DNA of 64,000 nt, taken from positions 2,708,176 through 2,772,175 of the forward strand of contig NZ_ARWB01000001.1 of NCBI RefSeq assembly GCF_000384475.1. The letters run 5' to 3'. The notes beneath the pieces were generated by a model. That model was not told the DNA's origin. It saw nothing but the letters and a program-made list of their open reading frames with translations, and searched no databases. The DNA is from Methylopila sp. M107 (lineage in GTDB: Bacteria; Pseudomonadota; Alphaproteobacteria; Rhizobiales; Methylopilaceae). The position numbers and the translations under genes were made by a program. Every line of letters starts with the position of its first letter. Within the stretch, counting starts at the first letter, position 1. Of this stretch, positions 8,108 to 15,633 are shown piece after piece.

Positions 8108-10068
8108 CAGCGCGCGCCTTGCCGTGTGCGCAGGGTGCTGGCCGCGGTCGTCTTCAACATCGCGCCGCCGTCCTTGGCCCAGCCCGCCAGAAGCCGGTCG
8201 AAGCGCTGACCCGCATCGGCCTCTTTCAAAACGCCGCCCCAGCCGGTGCAAGCCCAAGGCCCAAGCTTTGACGCGGGCAGCGCTTCCAGGAAGTCGAGAA
8301 GGGAGCCCTGCAAAGCCGGTTGCGCCTTGACCAAGATCGCGATACCGGCCGCGCCCGGCGGCTCCACGTCGAAGCTGCCGCCTCCAGCGATCCTGCCGCG
8401 CACCGCCTCGAACACCTGGGCAGCTTCCGGGGCGGCCAAACGCTTCAGATCGCCCTCGAGCGCCTGAACCGCGAACTTGCCACCGAACAACTGCTCGACG
8501 ACCCCAGCGAGATGGCCGAGCGCGGACGCGGCGCCGAAATAGTCCTTCCGGTCTTTGGCGACGAAGAGGTAGGGACGAAGGTCCTCGCCGCCGATCGCAG
8601 GCTGCACCAGCGCCCAGGCCCTAATCGCGGGCGATGACAGCCATTCGGCCAGGAGCGTGCTGTCACTCCCTTTCACGACTTCCAGCTTTAGCGCCGGCTT
8701 CGCGCCGTCGCCCTTCTCCACCGACTTCTTCGCAGTGGACTTAGGTTCGGCAGCGGCGGTCTCGATCGCCTCGAGGTCGGGACACTTGCCGTCGGACGCG
8801 GCGGCGGCGGCCGCGCCGACCTGATCGAATAGGCGAGGAAGGAAGCGCTCAGCGAGCATCAGCTTCGCCAGCACCGGCAGCTTCACCTCGTCGCCAAATC
8901 CGCGCGCCTCCGCCGTCCGCTGGCGCAGGATCAACGCGTTCAGGAAGCGCTTGATCTGACGAGGATTGCCTTGGGTGCCGCTGGCGAGGATCGGCCCGAT
9001 CTGGTCGGACAGAGCGAGCGCGTTGCTCGCACGCGCCGCCTTTTCACCGAGCGCTTCCTTGACGGTAGCTGCGTCGAGGGCGCCCCCGATCCACGGTCGT
9101 TTCAGCCGCTCACGGGCTTTGCCTATAAGCGTGCTGAATGCGGGGTCCTCCTCACCGATCTCTGCGCCGACAAGCAGCAGCGTCACGTAGATGCGGGTTT
9201 CGGTATCCCCAAGCGCGGGAATTCGGAACGGAACCTGAATGAGTTTCTCCAGATAGGCCCGAGCGTAGCTCTGCGGGCCGCTGGTGTCGGGGAGATCGGG
9301 AAAGTGCTTTCGCACCGAGTATTCTATCATCGCTTCGTCGGCTGCGACGACGAAGGCCGTCCGAGGGGTGAAGACGAAGAGGCGAACGGCTTCGAGAGTA
9401 TCGATGGCCGTGTCGGGCAAGCACCGGTCCAGGTCGTCGATCAGGACGATCAGCTGGTCCACGCCGGCCTTCTTGAGGAGGTCGTCGAAGGCCTTCCGGA
9501 AGGCGTTGATCTCCTCCGGAACATTCGTCGTGTCGCCGTCGCCCTTCGGCTTCAGCAGGTCCTTGACGCCGTCGAGCGCCTTTTCGGCGTTCTCCTTGGT
9601 CGCGAGCTTGGCCGGGTCCGAGAGGATGTTTTCGATCGCCCCCACGGCCGTGTTGATCAAGTCAGGTGAAGGGATGCCGGTGGCCGCGGTGAACGCCAGC
9701 CCCCCGGCCTTCTTCGCGACCTTGAGCCAGGCAATGCGCCCGAATACCGCCTTGACCTGTTCTGCCGCCTTAGTCAGCCCGGGTCGCTTTTCGATTAGCC
9801 CCGTGACAATGCCTTCGATGAGGGCGATCTTCGCGTCCTCGAACCCCTGAAAGCGCCAGCCGTTGAACTTGAGGCACAGGACCTTCGGTTCGTCCTCGAA
9901 GCCTGCTTCGATCATCTCGAGCACGCTCGACTTGCCCGCACCCCAGTCGCCATGGACGCCAACGGTCACCGGCTTGTCGGGACGGTCGCGGAGCAACTTG
10001 ATTATCGTCGCCGCGATCGCTTCGTTGTTGAGCAGGTCGACCTTTGTTTCATTGTCGGTGAGGATCAT
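8107..10068 (-). CDS. qatA: QatA, KAP-family P-loop NTPase of Qat defence
   Basis: 653 aa, first gene of the operon. Walker A is GVHGDWGAGKSS at about residues 37-48, and Walker B is LIVLIDDLDRC at about 206-216, the KAP NTPase pattern. The usual KAP feature of membrane helices inserted between Walker A and B is reduced to a weakly hydrophobic stretch near 115-145. The C-terminal half (about 430-653) is Ala-rich without a known domain. In Qat systems the ATPase is thought to sense or power the response. The operon runs A-B-C-D on the minus strand with start/stop overlaps throughout. Upstream lies a 260-bp gap before the divergent XRE gene. Confidence 0.9.
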   Translation of the reverse strand: MILTDNETKVDLLNNEAIAATIIKLLRDRPDKPVTVGVHGDWGAGKSSVLEMIEAGFEDEPKVLCLKFNGWRFQGFEDAKIALIEGIVTGLIEKRPGLTKAAEQVKAVFGRIAWLKVAKKAGGLAFTAATGIPSPDLINTAVGAIENILSDPAKLATKENAEKALDGVKDLLKPKGDGDTTNVPEEINAFRKAFDDLLKKAGVDQLIVLIDDLDRCLPDTAIDTLEAVRLFVFTPRTAFVVAADEAMIEYSVRKHFPDLPDTSGPQSYARAYLEKLIQVPFRIPALGDTETRIYVTLLLVGAEIGEEDPAFSTLIGKARERLKRPWIGGALDAATVKEALGEKAARASNALALSDQIGPILASGTQGNPRQIKRFLNALILRQRTAEARGFGDEVKLPVLAKLMLAERFLPRLFDQVGAAAAAASDGKCPDLEAIETAAAEPKSTAKKSVEKGDGAKPALKLEVVKGSDSTLLAEWLSSPAIRAWALVQPAIGGEDLRPYLFVAKDRKDYFGAASALGHLAGVVEQLFGGKFAVQALEGDLKRLAAPEAAQVFEAVRGRIAGGGSFDVEPPGAAGIAILVKAQPALQGSLLDFLEALPASKLGPWACTGWGGVLKEADAGQRFDRLLAGWAKDGGAMLKTTAASTLRTRQGAR

Positions 10069-10331
10069 TGGGTCGGCTCATCCAGGCAGTTTCGGGAACA
10101 CGGCTGCCGTTAGCGCATTCTAAGCGCTTGTCAGAAAGACAGCGCGGATTTTCCGGAAAGGCGCAAACGGTGCGATGACCAAAAACGGCAAAGGGATCCG
10201 TCGTGTCGCCTTGCCGTCTTGGTCCGCGCATTAACGCACGTCAGGAACCGTCTGTCAGGATGACGCGACGCCTTCCACCACCTGTTCCAGCCTGATTGAG
10301 AAGCCGAGCGGCTTTCGCCTGAGCTTGATCG

Positions 10332-10703
10332 ATGGCGAGAGATGCTGAAGACGGCTTCAGCGATCGCTTACCGTTTGGGGCGGCTCCAGAATGTAACTTT
10401 TTTCAAGTCGCCAGCGGCCAATCAGACTTCTCTGCTGTCGGCGTGAAACCGACGAACGCCCTGCGCGACACATTCGCCGTCAATGTCCGCAGACATCGTC
10501 TGCGGCTGGGCTGGAGTCAGGAGAAGCTTGCTTTAGACGCCGGTCTGCATCGGGTGTATCTGAACGGCGTCGAGGCCCGCAGGCGCAACGTATCTCTCAA
10601 CAACGTCGAGAAGCTGGCTGCAGCGCTCGGCGTCGATCCGATCGAGCTTTTGCTGCAGCCGCGCCTAGCGCCGCTTCCCGCAACGGCCGAAGACGATTCC
10701 TGA
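10332..10703 (+). CDS. XRE-family helix-turn-helix regulator
   Basis: 123 aa from the first ATG; a GTG at 10443 would give an 86-aa protein that contains the whole domain and is at least as plausible. The HTH_3 fold is clear: FAVNVRRHRLRLGWSQEKLALDAGLHRVYLNGVEARRRNVSLNNVEKLAAALGV, with recognition helix around HRVYLNGVEA. There is no added enzymatic domain. It is divergent from qatABCD and upstream of the FtsH-like operon, so it could control either; small Cro/C-type regulators are common beside defence genes. Confidence 0.8.
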   Translation: MARDAEDGFSDRLPFGAAPECNFFQVASGQSDFSAVGVKPTNALRDTFAVNVRRHRLRLGWSQEKLALDAGLHRVYLNGVEARRRNVSLNNVEKLAAALGVDPIELLLQPRLAPLPATAEDDS

Positions 10704-11122
10704 GTAGCCCAGGATCCAATTCTCCAATTCTGAACGTCCAATCCCTGCAGGAAACCTAAGTTTAGGAACTGCATCTATCGCCATCATGAATAACTCATAC
10801 GCGCGCGCCATGCATACACGGGGGCGTGCCGTATCGGGCGGCAAGCATCATTTCGAACGTTGCTTCCAACGATCGCCAACCGGCAGGTGTGAAGCCGCTG
10901 TGATCAAATGGATACAATAGGGCGTCCCATGAACATCAGGCGATAGGCCTCGCTCGTCTTGAACCCCGTTGACAAAAAATCCGATGTAACTTATTCTCTA
11001 GGTCAAGCCGGGACATTAAGACCGCGGCGCAAGATGACAGGTCAGCTCAGATTAGAGCCGGACCAGCCCAGGCCTCGAATTTCTCGAGAGCCGTTGATCA
11101 CAGTGATCGTAGGGAAATTGTC
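10704..11122. other. intergenic region carrying a promoter and short inverted repeats
   Basis: About 420 bp with no gene I can support. It holds a strong sigma-70-type promoter (10969-10997), an inverted repeat CCTAA-GT-TTAGG at 10755-10766, and a near-palindrome GATCAC-A-GTGATC at 11096-11108 in the predicted 5' leader of the next operon. The leader of about 120 nt is long enough for an operator or an RNA element, but I recognise no riboswitch. Confidence 0.5.
10969..10997 (+). promoter_or_regulatory. sigma-70-type promoter for the FtsH-like operon
   Basis: A consensus -35 box TTGACA (10969-10974) is separated by exactly 17 bp from TATTCT (10992-10997). Predicted transcription would begin near 11004 and read into the four genes that start at 11123. 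The AT-rich consensus form stands out in this GC-rich genome and suggests constitutive or foreign-origin expression. Confidence 0.6.
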
Positions 11123-11683
11123 ATGCTTGTCGTGCGTACGGGTTCATCCCATGAAAATCGTCTAATCCACGAAGGCCACGTCTTGCGCCGGCGTCTCAAG
11201 AAGATGGCGCGCGCCATCGGCGGCGGAAGCTTCGCTCGCGACTACGAGGTCGAGAAGCTCAACCACGACCTTTGCTGCGACGTGGTCGGCCTGATCGCCC
11301 TGAAGTCGCGCATCGGCTTCCTCACCGTGACCCTGATCTGCGCGCCCGGGGCCTATTTCAGCGACAGAAGGCCCGAGCGCCGCAAGGCTTTGAACGAGCT
11401 CGCCGCCGCCCGCCGCGCCGCGGGCCGCCGCACGCTGGTGGTCTCCAAGCACGAGGCTTTGGGGCACGTCCCCTATGATTTGTCGAAGGCCCTCGGTGTG
11501 CCCGCAGGGTTGGACCGCCGCAATGTCGATGCGCTTCTTTCCGGGACCGGCCGTCGCGCCCCCGGCAGCACCAACGCGCGTTCGTCTCGTGACTTCGCGG
11601 CCCGTCGTTCCGCCTCGGCCTGTCTCTCGGATGCGCCCGAAGCGCCGGCGACCAATGAGGTCGTCGGCAACTCGAACGACTGA
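11123..11683 (+). CDS. hypothetical protein, first gene of FtsH-like operon
   Basis: 186 aa with a Shine-Dalgarno AGGGA about 8 nt upstream. The first 120 residues look like a compact alpha/beta domain: basic LRRRLKKMARAIGGGSFARDYEVEKLN, then CDVVGLIALKSRIGFLTVTLICAPGAYFSDRRPERRKALNELAAARRAAGRRTLVVSKHEAL. The last 60 residues are low-complexity Ala/Arg/Ser. I do not recognise the family; a nuclease-like fold is possible but no catalytic set is evident. The 3' end overlaps the next gene. Confidence 0.6.
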   Translation: MLVVRTGSSHENRLIHEGHVLRRRLKKMARAIGGGSFARDYEVEKLNHDLCCDVVGLIALKSRIGFLTVTLICAPGAYFSDRRPERRKALNELAAARRAAGRRTLVVSKHEALGHVPYDLSKALGVPAGLDRRNVDALLSGTGRRAPGSTNARSSRDFAARRSASACLSDAPEAPATNEVVGNSND

Positions 11684-12107
11684 TCCGGTTTTGGACGACC
11701 GAAATCCAAACCCGCCAGCCGTGGCGCGCCCCGCGCCACGGCATCAAGGCGCCCAGGTGATCCGGGGGCGCTTCCGCCGCAAGCGGGCGCCGCGCCGTCA
11801 CCCGTTCGCCTTCCAGGACTGGCGGGCTCCGTTCGCGCCGCCCGACGAAAGGCGCCGCCGGGCATTGGCGAATGCGCTCACGCGCATCGCCCTCTACCGG
11901 GAGCCCCGCTGGCCGCTCGCGGTCGGCGGGGACGCCGGCGCCGCGATCGGGCTGACGCTTGAACGGCTCTGGACCAATCAGGTCGTGGATGTCCGCCGCG
12001 ACCTCATCCTCTCGGCGCTGTGGATCAGCGCAGCGGCCGGAGACCCGGCGTCGCAGCTGCTCTTGCGCGTGATGCGCGAGAAGATTGATGAATTGGAACC
12101 GGAATGA
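11631..12107 (+). CDS. hypothetical protein, second gene of FtsH-like operon
   Basis: 158 aa if the ATG at 11631 is used. In-frame ATGs at 11475, 11523 and 11655 are alternatives, so the start is uncertain. The first 70 residues are basic and Pro-rich. The conserved-looking part is the C-terminal 85 residues (DERRRRALANALTRIALYREPRWPLAVGG onward), probably helical. No known domain. The stop overlaps the start of the AAA+ gene as ATGA, so the two products are made together; it may be an adaptor or partner of the ATPase. Confidence 0.55.
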   Translation: MRPKRRRPMRSSATRTTDPVLDDRNPNPPAVARPAPRHQGAQVIRGRFRRKRAPRRHPFAFQDWRAPFAPPDERRRRALANALTRIALYREPRWPLAVGGDAGAAIGLTLERLWTNQVVDVRRDLILSALWISAAAGDPASQLLLRVMREKIDELEPE

Positions 12108-14032
12108 GCGACGATCGTGCAACCGACCTCCCGGCCGACGAGGAGGCCGACTACAATTTCGAGGCTGCTAATGTGCTCGCGGGCAGGCTGTTCACGCCTT
12201 CGATGACGCTCGCGACCTGCCTGCTCGCGGCGGCGCTACCGAGAACGTTGGTCTCGAGCGTGCGCCGCGGCGCGTCCCTGGTGACGTTGATCGAGACGCC
12301 GTCCGACACCTGGGTGACGCCTGTCACGCTCGCGCTCAATCGGATGTTCAAAGCCAAGCCCGATCTGGTCCAACCGGCCAGGACGCTTAGGGCGATAGAA
12401 GATCGCGACATCCGTATCGTCAACGGACCGGTGTTCGCCATCGCAGCCGACGCCGCGCAGCTGCCGACCGAACTTGTGGCCGGAGCCGACCACCGGATCC
12501 GCCTGACAATGACGTCGTCTGCGATCGAAGGGACATTCAGGGCGATCTACGGCCGCAGCGCCAAGGTGATGCGCGCCGATTTCGCAGGCTTGGACTGGCG
12601 TGAGCTGATGATGGCGTTCCGTCCAGATTCAGGCCCTCGCGATTGCCTCAGGCGGATGCGGGCGACAGCCGAAAAGCTCCGCTCGACCCGCAGCCCGGAT
12701 CATACGCCTCAGCTGCACGAACTTGCTGGCGTGGGCGACCTGATGCCGAAGCTTCTCGAACTGGCCGCCGACATCGTGAAGGTGCGGGACGGCGCGCTCG
12801 ATGCGCCGCTGCCAAGCCTTCTGCTTTACGGCGAGCCTGGCGCAGGAAAGACGACGATCGCGCGCTCGCTGGCAAGAACGGTCGGGCTGCCGATCGTCGA
12901 GACCAGCGTCGGGGACTGGTTTTCCGGCCAGCAGACCCACCTGGGAACCGTCATCTCAAATGCGCGCCAGTTCTTCGATCGGGCGGCGGCTACTGCGCCA
13001 TGCGTGGCCTTCATCGACGAGTGCGACGGCCTGCCGAACCGGGCGACGCTCGATGACAAGAACCGCGACTGGTGGACGCCGATCGTGACGTCCGTGCTGG
13101 TTTCGATCGACAGGATGCGCGCCCGCGACAGCCGGGTGGTGCTGGTCTGCGCAACCAACCACGTTGGCAACCTCGACGCCGCATTGATCCGTCCCGGGCG
13201 GCTTGACTTGCATATCGAGGTGAAGGCGCCCGCAAGCGAGGACGACCACCGCGCAATTTTGGCGTTCTACCTGAAAGACGACCTCAGGAACGCGGACCTG
13301 ACGCCGATCGCGCAGGCCGCGCTCGCCGCGCGGGCGACCCCTGCCGCCATTCGCTCATGGGTGTTGCGGGCTCGCGATACCGCCCGATCGCAAGACCGGC
13401 CGATCGCCTTGGCGGACCTTGCCGCGCAGGCGCTTCCTGCCTCTGACCTCAGTCCGCAGGCAGCGATGCGGGTCGCGTTGCACGAGGCGGCGCATGCGAT
13501 TATCGCCCGCCATGTCGGAATCGAAGTTCCGTCGCTTTCCCTGGTCGAGATGGGCACCTCGCTCGGCCGTGCGGTCTTTTCCTATGGCGAGGCGCCGCTG
13601 ACGCGGCAGGAGCTAGAGCGCCACGTCGTAGCGGGACTTGCCGGACGCGCGGCGGACGAACTCTTCAACGGCGGCGCCGCGGCCAACGCGATCAAGGATC
13701 TGTTGATCGCAACGCGGATGATCGCCTCGATCCATACAACCTACGGTCTGGGCGAAAAGCTTGCATCGCCCGGCGCGATCGACAAACCCGAATCACTTCT
13801 GGCCCACGACCCCGCGCTGAAGATCCTCGTCGAAGCCGACCTCCAGCGACTGCTGGCGCGCTCGCGCGACCTCGTGGCGTCCTGCGAGCCGACCATACGC
13901 GCGCTCGCCGCCAGGCTGATCCTGGCGCGCGTGCTCGGGCCGGCCGACATCGACGCCGCGATCGCCGAGACCGCAGGCGCGGAAGCTGTTTTTGTCGAGG
14001 ACATGCTCGCGCCTGACGGGAGGTCGGCATGA
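12104..14032 (+). CDS. FtsH-like AAA+ ATPase with HExxH (M41-type) protease domain
   Basis: 642 aa. The AAA+ core is complete: Walker A GEPGAGKT (243-250), Walker B VAFIDECD (301-308), sensor/second-region CATNHVGNLDAALIRPGRLD with arginine fingers near 363-366. A C-terminal peptidase part carries HEAAH at 460-464, as in FtsH (HEAGH). Unlike FtsH there are no clear N-terminal transmembrane helices, and residues 1-200 are unrelated to the FtsH periplasmic region. The downstream segment equivalent to FtsH G-A-x-N-D reads AAANAIKD, so the usual Asp zinc ligand may be missing or shifted. It is likely a soluble ATP-dependent unfoldase or protease and the engine of the operon. Substrate unknown. 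Confidence 0.8.
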   Translation: MSDDRATDLPADEEADYNFEAANVLAGRLFTPSMTLATCLLAAALPRTLVSSVRRGASLVTLIETPSDTWVTPVTLALNRMFKAKPDLVQPARTLRAIEDRDIRIVNGPVFAIAADAAQLPTELVAGADHRIRLTMTSSAIEGTFRAIYGRSAKVMRADFAGLDWRELMMAFRPDSGPRDCLRRMRATAEKLRSTRSPDHTPQLHELAGVGDLMPKLLELAADIVKVRDGALDAPLPSLLLYGEPGAGKTTIARSLARTVGLPIVETSVGDWFSGQQTHLGTVISNARQFFDRAAATAPCVAFIDECDGLPNRATLDDKNRDWWTPIVTSVLVSIDRMRARDSRVVLVCATNHVGNLDAALIRPGRLDLHIEVKAPASEDDHRAILAFYLKDDLRNADLTPIAQAALAARATPAAIRSWVLRARDTARSQDRPIALADLAAQALPASDLSPQAAMRVALHEAAHAIIARHVGIEVPSLSLVEMGTSLGRAVFSYGEAPLTRQELERHVVAGLAGRAADELFNGGAAANAIKDLLIATRMIASIHTTYGLGEKLASPGAIDKPESLLAHDPALKILVEADLQRLLARSRDLVASCEPTIRALAARLILARVLGPADIDAAIAETAGAEAVFVEDMLAPDGRSA

Positions 14033-14319
14033 CAAAGTCGAGCCGAGACGAACTGTTGCTCGAGACCACCAAGGCTCTGCGCGCCGCCAGCCAGGCGGCG
14101 CTCGAAGGGGCTCCGGTGCTCGAATCCTGGATGGTCGACCGCGGCTTCGGAGTCCGGACGCTCGTCGGGTTCGTTCACCACAGTCCGAACTTCCCTGACG
14201 GGCGGTTCATCCGCACCAGCGAAGTCCGCCGCTTCGTGCCCGAGCTCGGCTTTGCTCGCACCATGAACCGCTACTACAGGCTGGGCCTGAGCTTCGAAGA
14301 GTGGCGGAAGTCGCAATGA
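14029..14319 (+). CDS. hypothetical protein (DUF6634-like), fourth gene of FtsH-like operon
   Basis: 96 aa, overlapping the AAA+ gene as ATGA. The pattern APVLESWMV, then GFVHHSPNFPDGRFIRTSEV and GFARTMNRYYRLG near the C-terminus resembles small alphaproteobacterial proteins annotated, from memory, as DUF6634; this match is not verified. No membrane segment or signal peptide. As the last gene of the operon it may be a substrate-recognition or regulatory partner of the AAA+ protein. Confidence 0.65.
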   Translation: MTKSSRDELLLETTKALRAASQAALEGAPVLESWMVDRGFGVRTLVGFVHHSPNFPDGRFIRTSEVRRFVPELGFARTMNRYYRLGLSFEEWRKSQ

Positions 14320-14340
14320 GGGATTTTATGATCCAATCCC
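14320..14340 (+). terminator. weak hairpin after FtsH-like operon
   Basis: GGGATT and AATCCC form a 6-bp stem with a 9-nt loop directly after the last stop codon. No T-run follows, so termination is only a possibility. The following 240 bp up to the tRNA hold no gene I can support. Confidence 0.3.
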
Positions 14341-14583
14341 TCAAGGCGTCGACGCTCGATCATGGATTGATGCATTCGGGCTGCGTCGGACCGCATGCGG
14401 GTCGATCCAACCTATTCCTGGTCGAGTTCTGTCAGTTTGAGGATTGGCGGCAAACCGTTTCGGATCAATCCCTAACCGAGCGCCGCGTGCCCGAAGCACT
14501 GGCAAAGAGCTGGCAATTCGCATTACGCGCATCGCGCCGGAACGATTTCTGGCGCGTAAACCCTTACAATAGCTGCGTAAAGT

Positions 14584-14657
14584 TGGAGCGGGCGAAGGGA
14601 ATCGAACCCTCGTATGCAGCTTGGGAAGCTGCCGTTCTACCATTGAACTACGCCCGC
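14584..14657 (-). tRNA. tRNA-Gly(CCC)
   Basis: 74 nt including an encoded CCA. The acceptor stem GCGGGCG pairs with CGCCCGC, the D arm and T arm (GGTTCGATTCC) are normal, and the anticodon stem GCAGC/GCTGC closes the loop TTCCCAA, which gives anticodon CCC. Its 3' end faces the accessory region to the left, the geometry expected of a tRNA used as an integration site. Confidence 0.95.
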
Positions 14658-14822
14658 GCGCCCAGCACGATAAGCGTCGCCGCCGCGACGGACAAGGGCG
14701 CCGGGCGACGGGAATCGCCTGTCCCGCGGTTTCGTTTCGTCAAAAAAGCCGCGCGCGACGTCGTGAACTTTCGCCGTCGGGCGGGCGTCGACGCGGGCGC
14801 GCCCGAGGAGTAGATCACGCGG

Positions 14823-15029
14823 ATGCAGTCCGTCCCGTCGAAGTTCCGTCGACCTGCTGCGACCGTCCGAGACGGCGCGGCTGCGCGGCGCTGGGCGGGC
14901 TATGGCGTCGTGGCAGTCGCGGCCGCTTGCATCGGCGCGGCTGTGGCGGCCGCAGCCTTGCTGTGGTCGACGCAGGGCGCGGACGTTTTCCTCGCCCAGG
15001 CTTTCGCGGCGCTCGCCGCCTGTTTCTGA
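14823..15029 (+). CDS. small single-pass membrane protein upstream of SCO
   Basis: 68 aa. One hydrophobic Ala-rich helix (about residues 27-48, GYGVVAVAAACIGAAVAAAALLW) follows a basic N-terminus, consistent with an inner-membrane anchor. It ends 10 bp before the SCO gene, so co-transcription is likely. I do not recognise a family; a minor cytochrome oxidase assembly role is only a guess from position. Confidence 0.45.
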   Translation: MQSVPSKFRRPAATVRDGAAARRWAGYGVVAVAAACIGAAVAAAALLWSTQGADVFLAQAFAALAACF

Positions 15030-15039
15030 GGTTTTGCCC

Positions 15040-15633
15040 ATGTCTCCCCGAAACGCATTTCTGGCCGGCTCGCTGGCCTTCATGGTGGGCGGGGCCGGCC
15101 TCGCGGCCGCGGTGATCCAGCTCCGAAGCCCCGGCGGCCAGACCGCGAGCCAGGCCTCGACGGTCGGCGGGCCGTTCAGCCTCGTCGACCAGGACGGCAA
15201 GACCGTCACCGAAGCCGATCTCAAGGGCCGCCCGACGCTGGTGTTCTTCGGCTTCACGCATTGCCCGGACGTGTGCCCGACCGCGCTCTACGAGATCACG
15301 CAGGCCCTCAACGAAATGGGCCGCGACGCCGAGAACGCGCAGGCGCTGTTCGTCTCGGTCGATCCCGAGCGCGACACGCCGGAGGCGCTGAAGGCCTATC
15401 TGTCGAGCTTCTCGCCGCGCATCCGCGGGCTCACCGGCAGCCCGGAGGCGGTCGCCCAGATGGTCAAGGCCTATCGCGCCTACGCCAAGAAGCAGCCCGT
15501 GAAGGACGGGCAGTATTCCGTCGACCACACCGCCGTGGTCTACCTCATGGACAAGAACGGCGTCTTCGTCTCGCCGCTCAACCTGAAGCGCGAGGCGAGG
15601 GACGTCGCGGCGCAGATCCGCTCCTACGTCTGA
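15040..15633 (+). CDS. SCO1/SenC family copper chaperone
   Basis: 197 aa from the ATG at 15040. A membrane anchor (about 5-27) is followed by a thioredoxin-fold domain with the copper-binding CPDVC motif (Cys75, Cys79, in FFGFTHCPDVCPTALYE) and the conserved His in VDHTAVVYL. SCO proteins deliver copper to the CuA site of cytochrome c oxidase on the periplasmic side of the membrane. The 3' end overlaps the convergent glycosyltransferase gene by 10 bp. Confidence 0.92.
   Translation: MSPRNAFLAGSLAFMVGGAGLAAAVIQLRSPGGQTASQASTVGGPFSLVDQDGKTVTEADLKGRPTLVFFGFTHCPDVCPTALYEITQALNEMGRDAENAQALFVSVDPERDTPEALKAYLSSFSPRIRGLTGSPEAVAQMVKAYRAYAKKQPVKDGQYSVDHTAVVYLMDKNGVFVSPLNLKREARDVAAQIRSYV

Noticed and set aside
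14301..14813. Open frame of 170 codons on the plus strand across the tRNA-Gly
   Set aside because: The end RAKGIEPSYAAWEAAVLPLNYAR is the well-known artefact of reading the antisense of a tRNA; no start signal or family.
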